Shown here one piece after another: positions 1 to 6,121 of a stretch of 9,286 bases of DNA. Every line of letters begins with the position of its first letter. Position 1 is the stretch's first letter. This DNA comes from Oscillospiraceae bacterium (GTDB taxonomy: Bacteria > Bacillota > Clostridia > Oscillospirales > Oscillospiraceae). Under the pieces are notes generated by a model. It had not been told where the DNA came from and searched no databases. It saw only the letters and a list, made by a program, of their open reading frames with translations. The position numbers were made by a program, and so were the translations under genes. The DNA is taken from contig JAQXJQ010000107.1 in the NCBI GenBank assembly GCA_029009035.1, positions 1 through 9,286 of the forward strand. The letters run 5' to 3'.

Positions 1-398
1 GTGAGCAGCCTGTCCACCCATCCGCCGCGGAAACGGGCAGCCAGCAGCCCCAGGGGCAGAGAGATCACCAGGATCAGCACCAGGGCCATGGCCGCCAGCG
101 TAAAGGTCACTCCGACGCGGGAGCCCAGCAGCTGGGCAACGGACATATCAAACTTATAGGAGGTGCCGAAGTCACCTCTCACGAAATTTGCCAGCCAGTT
201 CACATACCGCTGCCAGACAGGCAGATCCAGTCCCAGTTTGAGGCGCAGGGCCGCCACCTGCTCCTCCGTGGCGTTCAGGCCCAGAATGGAGTCGGTGGGG
301 TCGCCGGGGATCACGGAAAAGGCCACAAATGCCAGGACCGACACCAGCAGCAGGGTCACGATCAGCAAAAGGAGCCTCTTTGCGACAGTTCGAAACAT
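1..398 (-). CDS. ABC transporter permease, DppB/OppB type (partial, N-terminal part)
   Basis: First permease subunit of a peptide/nickel-type ABC importer in the cytoplasmic membrane. Only the first 132 residues are in the window; the family is usually about 310 residues, so the gene continues off the left edge. The protein begins MFRTVAKRLLLL with a hydrophobic helix at about residues 8-30. The family's PGDP motif follows at 31-34, then the external region with RGDFGTS (74-80), and a second helix at about 99-120. The start ATG at 398 is preceded on the minus strand by AAGGGGGAG at a usable distance. It lies 69 nt downstream of the solute-binding protein gene on the same strand, which is the usual order of such operons. 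The genes for the second permease and the ATPases would lie beyond the edge. The transported substrate (oligopeptide, dipeptide, nickel or other) cannot be decided from this fragment. Confidence 0.93.
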   Translation of the reverse strand, partial: MFRTVAKRLLLLIVTLLLVSVLAFVAFSVIPGDPTDSILGLNATEEQVAALRLKLGLDLPVWQRYVNWLANFVRGDFGTSYKFDMSVAQLLGSRVGVTFTLAAMALVLILVISLPLGLLAARFRGGWVDRLL

Positions 399-420
399 CA
401 GGGCTTCTCCCCCTTTCTAC

Positions 421-457
421 GGAAACGGGGCTGTCCGCCCGGGACAGCCCTGTTTCC
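421..457 (-). promoter_or_regulatory. Intercistronic stem-loop between binding-protein and permease genes
   Basis: Arms 421-436 and 442-457 are inverted copies of 16 bp with a single non-Watson-Crick position, around a 5-nt loop (437-441). It sits 10 nt beyond the stop codon of the solute-binding protein gene and ends just before the ribosome binding site of the permease gene. On the minus strand no run of T follows, so it does not look like an efficient intrinsic terminator of the transcript. From known ABC operons, such hairpins protect the 3' end of the binding-protein message and let that protein be made in excess over the permease. That role is inferred here. Confidence 0.75.
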
Positions 458-467
458 TTCTCTGAAC

Positions 468-2027
468 TTACTTGGATACAAAGTGAATGGTGGACATATC
501 CAGCACATAGGTGGCATAGAAGGTCATCCCCGCCAGATCGGGACGCATGACCACCAGATCGCACAGGTCCTGGATCCACAGGCTGGCGGCCTGCTCGTTG
601 AGGATCTCCTGGGCGCGCTTGTAGAGCGTCACCTGCTCCTCCGGGTCCAGGGTGGTTATGGCGGCGGAAACGGTGCGGTCATACTCCTCATCGTTGAAGT
701 TGATGAAGTTCTTGCCGTGGTCGGAGATGTAACGCTGGAGCATCTCGCGGGCGGTCATGTCACTGGCGGCGATGCCGCTGACGGTGGCCTCATAATTGCG
801 GCCCTTATAGACCTCGCCAACCCAGGTCTCCCACTCCACAGACTCCACATCGGCCTTGATGCCCACAGCCTCCAGCTGCTGGGCGATCACCAGACCGGTC
901 TCCACATGCTGGGTATAGTTGCCGGGGACCGTGATGGTCATTTCAAAGCCATCGGGATAGCCGGCTTCGGCCAGCAACTGCCTGGCCTTCTCCAGATCCT
1001 GCTGATACCGCTGGGCAAGCTCCGGCATGAAGTACTTGGTATAGGCGGGGTACATGCTGCTTCCGGTGGGCACGCCGGCGCCGTCGCACACGAAATCAAT
1101 GATCTCGGGCACGTTGATGGCATAGTACATGGCCTGACGGACACGCACATCGTCAAAGGGCTCCACCGCATTATTGAGGTACAGAGCCTGCACCAGCTTC
1201 ATGGTGCTGCCCAGGATGGTGAAGGAGTCCTTCAGCTCAGACTCCACGGTGTTGGGCAGGTGGATGGTCATATCCAGCGTCTTTCCCTTGAGGGCCAGGA
1301 CCTGGGTGTTCACATCGGTGATGATCTTAAAGGTGACCTTATCCAGATAGGCGGGGGTACCCCAGTAGTCCTCAAACCGCTCCATCTCCATGCTCACCTG
1401 AGGGACATAGGAGACGAACTTGAAGGGGCCGGTGCCCACAGGGGAGCTGGCCTGAGCGTCGCCGCTGCCGGCGGGAATGATGGCGGCGGTCATGGCGTTG
1501 AGGAACTCCAGACTGGGCTGCTTCAGCGCAACGGCCACCCGTCCGTCCTCGGTGGCGTAGATCTTTTCCACATTAGAAAACGCCGTCATCAGAGGAGTAC
1601 CATCGTTCTCTGATCCGGCGCATCGTTCCAAAGAGTACAGGACATCTTCGATGGTGACATCGCTGCCGTTGTGGAACTTAACGCCTTCACGGAGTGTAAA
1701 GGTATAAGTCTTGCCATCTTCAGACATCTCATAGTCACGGGCAACAGCGGGAATGACGCCGCCGTCGGGACTGGCTTTCATCAGTCCTTCGAAGATATTG
1801 AACAGCACCTCTCCGCTGCCGGCGCTGTACGCCTTATGAGCGTCGAGACTGTCGATATCCTGTGCGATACCTACCGTGACTGAGCCTCCCTTGGATGGCT
1901 CGCCCGATTGTGCAGGTTCCGTCGGAGCCGGGCTGGGCTGTGTATTTCCTTTGCAGGCGCAAAGTGAGATCACAAGCACGGCCATGACGGAAAGCAGCAA
2001 AAGGGCCCGTTTCGCGAACTTGGGCAT
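468..2027 (-). CDS. Extracellular solute-binding lipoprotein, family 5 (DppA/OppA-like)
   Basis: Substrate-binding component of a peptide/nickel-type ABC importer, anchored on the outer face of the cytoplasmic membrane. The 519-residue length is normal for the family. Residues 1-25 form a lipoprotein signal: a basic start, a hydrophobic core (8-22), and a lipobox L22-C23-A24-C25 with Cys25 as the probable lipidated residue. A low-complexity Pro/Ser/Thr/Glu linker (27-46) leads to the mature domain. The family 5 signature is clear at about 101-135 (MSEDGKTYTFTLREGVKF, then DVLYSLER). The start at 2027 is supported by AAAGGAAG about 9 nt upstream and by the signal peptide beginning there. Transcription is probably from the extended -10 promoter at 2103-2130. 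The permease gene follows on the same strand after a stem-loop. The ligand is not predictable from sequence alone; peptides are the commonest in this family. Confidence 0.95.
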   Translation of the reverse strand: MPKFAKRALLLLSVMAVLVISLCACKGNTQPSPAPTEPAQSGEPSKGGSVTVGIAQDIDSLDAHKAYSAGSGEVLFNIFEGLMKASPDGGVIPAVARDYEMSEDGKTYTFTLREGVKFHNGSDVTIEDVLYSLERCAGSENDGTPLMTAFSNVEKIYATEDGRVAVALKQPSLEFLNAMTAAIIPAGSGDAQASSPVGTGPFKFVSYVPQVSMEMERFEDYWGTPAYLDKVTFKIITDVNTQVLALKGKTLDMTIHLPNTVESELKDSFTILGSTMKLVQALYLNNAVEPFDDVRVRQAMYYAINVPEIIDFVCDGAGVPTGSSMYPAYTKYFMPELAQRYQQDLEKARQLLAEAGYPDGFEMTITVPGNYTQHVETGLVIAQQLEAVGIKADVESVEWETWVGEVYKGRNYEATVSGIAASDMTAREMLQRYISDHGKNFINFNDEEYDRTVSAAITTLDPEEQVTLYKRAQEILNEQAASLWIQDLCDLVVMRPDLAGMTFYATYVLDMSTIHFVSK

Positions 2028-2079
2028 TTTGCTTCTTCCTTTCTTTTCTGCATTTCTCGCAATACAATATTTACTTGTG

Positions 2080-2093
2080 CCGCATTGCTGCGG
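2080..2093 (-). promoter_or_regulatory. Small dyad in the predicted leader of the binding-protein mRNA
   Basis: CCGCA and TGCGG form 5-bp arms around a 4-nt loop. The element lies just downstream of the predicted minus-strand transcription start and about 50 nt before the binding-protein start codon. It could be a small 5' hairpin or a protein-binding site; it is short enough to be chance. Confidence 0.3.
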
Positions 2094-2102
2094 TCACCGA
2101 GT

Positions 2103-2130
2103 ATTTTACCACACAGTTTGGGAAATGCAA
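2103..2130 (-). promoter_or_regulatory. Probable promoter for the solute-binding protein operon
   Basis: Read on the minus strand there is a -10 box TAAAAT (2103-2108) with a TG one base upstream, making an extended -10. A partial -35 TTGCAT (2125-2130) lies 16 bp away. The predicted start is near 2096, giving a leader of roughly 70 nt. This is the best promoter candidate in the gap on this strand; the -35 is weak, so an activator is possible. Confidence 0.55.
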
Positions 2131-2133
2131 GCA

Positions 2134-2158
2134 TATTTTGCCGCCTTTTTACAAAATA
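2134..2158. promoter_or_regulatory. A+T-rich dyad between divergent promoters, possible operator
   Basis: TATTTTG (2134-2140) and CAAAATA (2152-2158) are perfect 7-bp inverted copies separated by 11 bp. The dyad lies between the minus-strand -35 element and the plus-strand promoter of the MFS gene, where a repressor or activator could control both directions. The arms are of low complexity, so this is only a candidate. Confidence 0.3.
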
Positions 2159-2185
2159 AAGGGTGCTTTTTCTCCCGGCATACTG

Positions 2186-2191
2186 TATAAT
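2186..2191 (+). promoter_or_regulatory. Consensus -10 box for the MFS transporter gene
   Basis: A perfect TATAAT lies 33 nt upstream of the MFS start codon. No good -35 box is found 16-18 bp upstream (the sequence there is GTGCTT/TGCTTT), so the promoter is either weak or depends on an activator. The leader would be about 26 nt and includes the AAGGAG ribosome binding site at 2209-2214. Confidence 0.55.
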
Positions 2192-2223
2192 GAGGATAGC
2201 TTTTCTGGAAGGAGCGCGATCTC

Positions 2224-3558
2224 ATGAAGCTGAACAACAAACGCACGGTTCTTGTGGGTCTGGCATTTCTCTCCATCTGCGCTTTCTGGCAGATGTACGA
2301 CAATGTGGTGCCCCTGGTGCTGAGCCGCACCTTTGGCGCCAACGAGTCTCTGTCCGGCGCCATCATGGCTCTGGACAACATCTTCGCCCTGTTCCTGCTC
2401 CCCTTCTTCGGCGGCGTATCCGACCGTGCCAGGCCGGGCAAGCTGGGCCGGCGCACCCCCTTCATTCTGGTGGGCACCGTCGCAGCGGTGGTTCTCATGA
2501 ATGTGCTGCCCGTACTGGACAACAGCTATTCCGCCAACGCGGCCCCATTTAAGTTCATTTCCTTTGTGATCGTGCTGGGTCTGCTGCTCATCGCCATGGG
2601 CTCCTACCGCTCCCCCGCCGTGGCGTTGATGCCCGACGTCACCCCCAAGCCCCTGCGCTCCAAGGCCAACGCCATCATCAATCTCATGGGCGCTGTGGGC
2701 GGCATCATCTATCTGGGCATTGCCGCCGTGCTCTACCCCACCTCCAAGGTGAAGGATCTGGCCCATGTCAACTATCAGCCCCTGTTCCTGGTGGTCTCCG
2801 CCATTATGATCATCGCTGTGGCGGTGCTGCTGCTCACCATCCGCGAGCCCAAACTGGTGCAGGAAAACCGCGCGCTGGAGGCCCAGCATCCCGAGTGGAA
2901 CCTGGCTGAGGACGACGGTTCCGGCCACGAGGTGCTCCCCACCGCCGTCAAGCGCAGTCTGGGCTTCCTTCTGGCCTCCATCGCCCTCTGGTTTATCGGC
3001 TACAACGGCGTCACCACCTGGTTCACCACCTACATTGCCGAGGTCATGGGCGAAGGTCTGGGCGGCGCCTCCACCTGCCTGCTGGTAGCCACCGCCGGCG
3101 CCATCGTCTCCTACATCCCCATCGGAATTCTGGCCTCCCGGATCGGACGAAAAAAGACCATTATGGGCGGTGTGGCCCTGCTGGCGGTGTGCTTCTTCCT
3201 TGGTTTTGTGCTCACCTCCGTCTTCACCTCCATCAATGTGATCATGTACATCGTGTTTGCCATCGTGGGTCTGGCCTGGGCCGCCATCAACGTCAACTCC
3301 CTGCCCATGGTGGTGGAGATGTGCCGCGGCTCCGATGTGGGCAAGTTCACCGGCTACTACTACACCGCATCCATGGCCGCCCAGGTGGTCACCCCAATTC
3401 TTGCCGGCACACTCATGCGCCAGGTCAGCTACAAGGTCCTGTTCCCCTACGCCGCGTTCTTTGTGGCCCTCAGCTTCGTCACCATGGTTTTCGTGAAGCA
3501 CGGTGACTCCAAGGCAGAGGCCAAGAAGGGGCTGGATGCCTTCGAGGAGATGGAATAA
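2224..3558 (+). CDS. MFS transporter, SUT/SLC45/GPH-like sugar-cation symporter type
   Basis: A 444-residue integral membrane protein with about 12 hydrophobic segments, in two halves joined by a charged cytoplasmic loop at about 206-245. The loop between helices 2 and 3 has the family hallmark GGVSDRARPGKLGRRTPF (63-80). This form, ending in GRRTPF, resembles the plant sucrose transporter/SLC45 and GPH sugar-cation symporter branches more than typical drug exporters. The second half repeats a shorter version (ASRIGRKK, 304-311). The stretch MPDVTPKPLRSKAN (136-149) also fits this group. The start is set by AAGGAG at 2209-2214, 9 nt before the ATG. The next gene, a glycerophosphodiester phosphodiesterase, begins 3 nt after the stop. 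The substrate is unknown: sugars are the usual choice, but the neighbour raises glycerol-derived or phosphodiester compounds. Confidence 0.88.
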   Translation: MKLNNKRTVLVGLAFLSICAFWQMYDNVVPLVLSRTFGANESLSGAIMALDNIFALFLLPFFGGVSDRARPGKLGRRTPFILVGTVAAVVLMNVLPVLDNSYSANAAPFKFISFVIVLGLLLIAMGSYRSPAVALMPDVTPKPLRSKANAIINLMGAVGGIIYLGIAAVLYPTSKVKDLAHVNYQPLFLVVSAIMIIAVAVLLLTIREPKLVQENRALEAQHPEWNLAEDDGSGHEVLPTAVKRSLGFLLASIALWFIGYNGVTTWFTTYIAEVMGEGLGGASTCLLVATAGAIVSYIPIGILASRIGRKKTIMGGVALLAVCFFLGFVLTSVFTSINVIMYIVFAIVGLAWAAINVNSLPMVVEMCRGSDVGKFTGYYYTASMAAQVVTPILAGTLMRQVSYKVLFPYAAFFVALSFVTMVFVKHGDSKAEAKKGLDAFEEME

Positions 3559-3561
3559 GCC

Positions 3562-4380
3562 ATGGCACGCATCATTGTCATCGTCATTCTGGTCATATTC
3601 GTCCTGTGGTCGCTGCTGGTGCAGTGCCGCCACGGACATCCCGCCTGGGAGACTCTGCGGCAATTCCGCTACGCCCACCGGGGGCTTCACAACAGGGAAA
3701 AGGGGGTTCCCGAGAACTCCCTTGCCGCCTTTCGCCTGGCTGCCCGGCACGGCTACGGCGCGGAGCTGGACGTCCACCTCACCGCCGACGGGCGCCTGGC
3801 CGTCATCCATGACAATTCCCTTCTCCGCACAGCGGGAGTGGATGTAAAGGCGTCTGAGTTGACAGCTTCGGAGCTGGCTGAATACCGTCTGGAGGGCACC
3901 GGGGAGCACATCCCCCTGCTGGAGGAGGTGCTGCCCATCTTCGAAGGGGTATCCCCCCTCATCGTGGAGCTGAAGGTGGATAACGGAAACTCCGCCGCTC
4001 TGGCTCAGGCCACCTGCGAGATGCTGGACCGCTTCCATGTAGACTACTGCATCGAGTCCTTCCACCCCCAGGCCGTCCGCTGGCTGAGGCAAAACCGCCC
4101 GGAGATCTGCCGGGGTCAGCTGAGCCAGAACTTTCTCAAGGGGGAGCACACCGGAATGGGCTTTGCCGCCGATTTCGCCATGACCCATCTGCTCACCTCC
4201 TTCTTCACCCTGCCCGACTTCATCGCCTACAACCACAAGCACCGCCGCAGAGCCTCCCTCAAGCTGGCCCGGGGCATCTGGAAGGTGCAGGAGGTCAGCT
4301 GGACCATCCGCACGCCGGAGGATATGAAGACCTGTGAAAAGGCCGGTTGCCTGTCCATTTTTGAACAGTTTGAGCCATAA
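3562..4380 (+). CDS. Membrane-anchored glycerophosphodiester phosphodiesterase
   Basis: Hydrolyses glycerophosphodiesters (from phospholipid or teichoic acid breakdown) to an alcohol and glycerol-3-phosphate; family role, exact substrate not shown. The protein has 272 residues. One N-terminal hydrophobic helix (about 3-20) lacks an obvious cleavage site, so the enzyme is probably anchored with the catalytic domain outside, though charge does not settle the topology. The TIM-barrel catalytic set is present: AHRG (38-41, His39/Arg40), PEN (50-52, Glu51), ELD (68-70), catalytic His83 in VIHDN, and VELK (135-138). SFHP (166-169) and W247 near the C-terminus also fit. The start lies 3 nt after the MFS stop, with GAGGAG (3544-3549) inside the previous gene, so translation is probably coupled. 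A strong terminator follows. Confidence 0.93.
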   Translation: MARIIVIVILVIFVLWSLLVQCRHGHPAWETLRQFRYAHRGLHNREKGVPENSLAAFRLAARHGYGAELDVHLTADGRLAVIHDNSLLRTAGVDVKASELTASELAEYRLEGTGEHIPLLEEVLPIFEGVSPLIVELKVDNGNSAALAQATCEMLDRFHVDYCIESFHPQAVRWLRQNRPEICRGQLSQNFLKGEHTGMGFAADFAMTHLLTSFFTLPDFIAYNHKHRRRASLKLARGIWKVQEVSWTIRTPEDMKTCEKAGCLSIFEQFEP

Positions 4381-4387
4381 AAAACAT

Positions 4388-4430
4388 AAAGGCCATCTGC
4401 AGGATCAGAATCCCTGCAGATGGCCTTTTT
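4388..4430. terminator. Strong bidirectional intrinsic terminator
   Basis: A perfect 16-bp stem (4388-4403 with 4413-4428) with a 9-nt loop is followed by a run of five T on the plus strand (4426-4430). On the minus strand the stem is followed by the T-rich stretch TTTATGTTTTTT. It lies 8 nt after the phosphodiesterase stop and 18 nt after the stop of the converging phosphatase gene, so it ends both transcripts. Confidence 0.95.
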
Positions 4431-4448
4431 CCCTTTCTGTGTCGGCTT

Positions 4449-5036
4449 TCAGCCGCTAAGCAAGCCGGATTCAGAGAGAGCCGCCAAAACTCTTTTTATG
4501 TTCTCCTCGTTCGGAATGATCGTATTGATATCCACTTCCGGGTGTTTTTTGACATAATCCGTTAGAAAGTCAAGCAAATTCTCTTTTGTTTTCATATAAT
4601 CGTCAACAATCGCCTGATCGTCAAAACCCAGTTTTTTCAAGATGATCGCCGAGACAACACCGGTCCGGTCTTTTCCTGCCCCGCAAAAAAATAAAACATT
4701 GCTTTTTGCATCCATAATCGTGTGAATGATCCGATCCATCTGCGCATCAAGCATTCCAAGATAAACCGCCGATACCGCATCGGGAGATTTCGGCGTATCG
4801 CCCCCACCGGTTACAGGTAAGTGGTAGTACATGAAGCCATCTTCCGTTTCAAGAGGGCAGGGGGTCCTCTCGTATTCCTTTCTTTCGCGCAAGTCAACAA
4901 TCGTGATGACATGATTTTTGCGCAGCCATTCCACCTCTTCGGGTGTCAATTCCCGGGGGCAATCACTTCTGATGAAACGCAGATCTCCTGTGGGCAGCGG
5001 CCTCGTATTTAATGTTGAGTTCAACAATGAAGACAT
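4449..5036 (-). CDS. Tyrosine/serine phosphatase-like protein with altered active-site motif
   Basis: A 195-residue cytoplasmic protein of the Y_phosphatase3-type (protein tyrosine/serine phosphatase) family, no signal peptide seen. The P-loop is CGAGKDRTG (118-126), giving the Cys-X5-Arg pair Cys118/Arg124 with Asp123, as in this family. The residue before the Cys is Phe117, where His is usual. Upstream, IVDLRERKEYE (46-56) is the usual conserved strand and loop. I chose the ATG at 5036 because GGGAGG lies 7 nt before it. An in-frame ATG at 5072 would add 12 residues but has no ribosome binding site and falls at the edge of the predicted promoter. The gene is markedly richer in A+T than its flanks (some 60-bp blocks are near 35% GC against about 65% next door), which suggests horizontal acquisition. 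Its substrate is unknown. Confidence 0.88.
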   Translation of the reverse strand: MSSLLNSTLNTRPLPTGDLRFIRSDCPRELTPEEVEWLRKNHVITIVDLRERKEYERTPCPLETEDGFMYYHLPVTGGGDTPKSPDAVSAVYLGMLDAQMDRIIHTIMDAKSNVLFFCGAGKDRTGVVSAIILKKLGFDDQAIVDDYMKTKENLLDFLTDYVKKHPEVDINTIIPNEENIKRVLAALSESGLLSG

Positions 5037-5076
5037 ACTGTTTCCTCCCGAACCGGCGAATGATCGAACCATTGAT

Positions 5077-5105
5077 ATACTACTACATATTTCTGCTTAT
5101 TACAA
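5077..5105 (-). promoter_or_regulatory. Possible promoter of the phosphatase gene
   Basis: On the minus strand TTGTAA (5100-5105) and TAGTAT (5077-5082) are separated by 17 bp, each matching four of six consensus positions. The predicted start would be near 5070, upstream of the chosen start codon at 5036 but not of the alternative ATG at 5072. Confidence 0.45.
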
Positions 5106-5176
5106 GGCGCATTGAAATCGTCCGGGGGCTGAAGCACAAACCAACCTTTTTGTTAATTGGACGCGGTGTTTCATAT

Positions 5177-5205
5177 TTGACTATTTTTTATTTATAGTGT
5201 ATAAT
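5177..5205 (+). promoter_or_regulatory. Near-consensus housekeeping promoter for the methyltransferase-ECF-truA operon
   Basis: TTGACT (5177-5182, five of six) and a perfect TATAAT (5200-5205) are separated by exactly 17 bp of A+T-rich DNA. The predicted start is near 5212 and the leader about 34 nt, with AAGGAG at 5230-5235. This is the strongest promoter in the window and the only one visible ahead of the five downstream genes. Confidence 0.9.
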
Positions 5206-5245
5206 GTCTTGATTTTACCATCAGCTTATAAGGAGTATTGCGCTT

Positions 5246-6109
5246 ATGTGGATCGCCGATCAATGGAAGGAATATGAGCTCATCGACTGCGGTCGGGGTG
5301 AGAAGCTGGAGCGCTGGGGAAAGCAGGTGCTGGTGCGTCCCGACCCCCAGGCCATCTGGAATACCCCCCGTAAAAACCGGGGCTGGAAGCAGCCCAACGC
5401 CCGCTATGCCCGCTCCAATACCGGCGGCGGACAGTGGGCCAGCCGCGAGGTACCCGAGCGGTGGCAGGTGCACTACCGGGACCTGACCTTCAATGTGGGT
5501 CTGATGAACTTCAAGCACACGGGCATTTTCCCCGAGCAGGCCGCCAACTGGGACTTTGCCCGCGACCTCATTCAGAAGGCCGGCCGGCCCATCAATGTGC
5601 TGAACCTGTTCGCCTACACCGGCGGCGCCACCATCGCCTGCGCCGCGGCGGGCGCCAGCGTCTGCCATGTGGACGCCGCCAAGGGCATGGTGCAGTGGGC
5701 CAAGGAAAATGCTGCCGCCTCCGGGCTCAGCGACAAGCCCATCCGCTGGATCGTGGATGACTGCGCCAAGTTCGTGGAGCGTGAGATCCGCCGCGGACGC
5801 CGCTACGACGCCATCATCATGGACCCCCCCTCCTACGGCCGCGGCCCCTCCGGTGAGGTGTGGAAGCTGGAGGAAAACCTCTACCCCTTCGTGGAGCTGG
5901 TCTCCGGCGTGCTGTCCGACGACCCCCTCTTCGTCATTCTCAACTCCTACACCACCGGTCTTGCCCCCTCTGTGCTGACCTACATCCTGCAGACCGTTGT
6001 GGGCGGTAAGTACGGCGGACACACCGTGTCCGACGAGCTGGGCCTTCCGGTCACCGAGTCCGGCCTGGCTCTCCCCTGCGGCGCAACCGGCCGCTGGACC
6101 GCAAAATAA
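5246..6109 (+). CDS. Class I SAM-dependent methyltransferase, RlmI/RlmK-like (probable rRNA methyltransferase)
   Basis: A 287-residue cytoplasmic protein resembling the catalytic half of RlmI/RlmK 23S rRNA methyltransferases. An N-terminal region of about 110 residues includes the conserved FKHTGIFPEQAANWDF (89-104). It is followed by a Rossmann-like SAM domain with motif I VLNLFAYTGG (118-127), acidic residue Asp143 (motif II), Asp171 (motif III) and DPPSYG (193-198, motif IV). No N-terminal PUA domain typical of full-length RlmI is evident. The start ATG has AAGGAG (5230-5235) 10 nt upstream. The gene heads an apparent operon and its stop is 12 nt before ecfA1. Known relatives methylate cytosine or guanine in 23S rRNA, but the target here is an inference from family; another nucleic acid or small-molecule target remains possible. 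Confidence 0.85.
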   Translation: MWIADQWKEYELIDCGRGEKLERWGKQVLVRPDPQAIWNTPRKNRGWKQPNARYARSNTGGGQWASREVPERWQVHYRDLTFNVGLMNFKHTGIFPEQAANWDFARDLIQKAGRPINVLNLFAYTGGATIACAAAGASVCHVDAAKGMVQWAKENAAASGLSDKPIRWIVDDCAKFVEREIRRGRRYDAIIMDPPSYGRGPSGEVWKLEENLYPFVELVSGVLSDDPLFVILNSYTTGLAPSVLTYILQTVVGGKYGGHTVSDELGLPVTESGLALPCGATGRWTAK

Positions 6110-6121
6110 CGAGGTATTTCT

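Noticed and set aside
483..1613. Plus-strand open frame of 376 codons opposite the solute-binding protein gene
   Set aside because: Composition is Gly/His/Leu-rich, with no ribosome binding site or recognised domain, and lies wholly antisense to a clear family 5 binding protein.
2148..2153. TTTACA as -35 box for the MFS promoter
   Set aside because: It is 32 bp upstream of the TATAAT at 2186, far beyond the usable 16-18 bp spacing.
2149..4242. Minus-strand open frame of 697 codons opposite the MFS and phosphodiesterase genes
   Set aside because: Its product is an unnatural Gly/His/Gln/Asp-rich string with no recognisable domain. It crosses the boundary of two well-supported genes and arises from the C/G-rich third codon positions of the other strand.
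5037..5072. Upstream in-frame ATG (5072) as the phosphatase start
   Set aside because: There is no ribosome binding site before it, and a GGGAGG motif lies 7 nt before the ATG at 5036. The added 12 residues have no resemblance to a domain or signal.
5106..5176. Possible riboswitch or small RNA in the gap before the methyltransferase
   Set aside because: This stretch lies upstream of the predicted transcription start and shows no long complementary arms or recognisable riboswitch core; the leader after the start is only about 34 nt.
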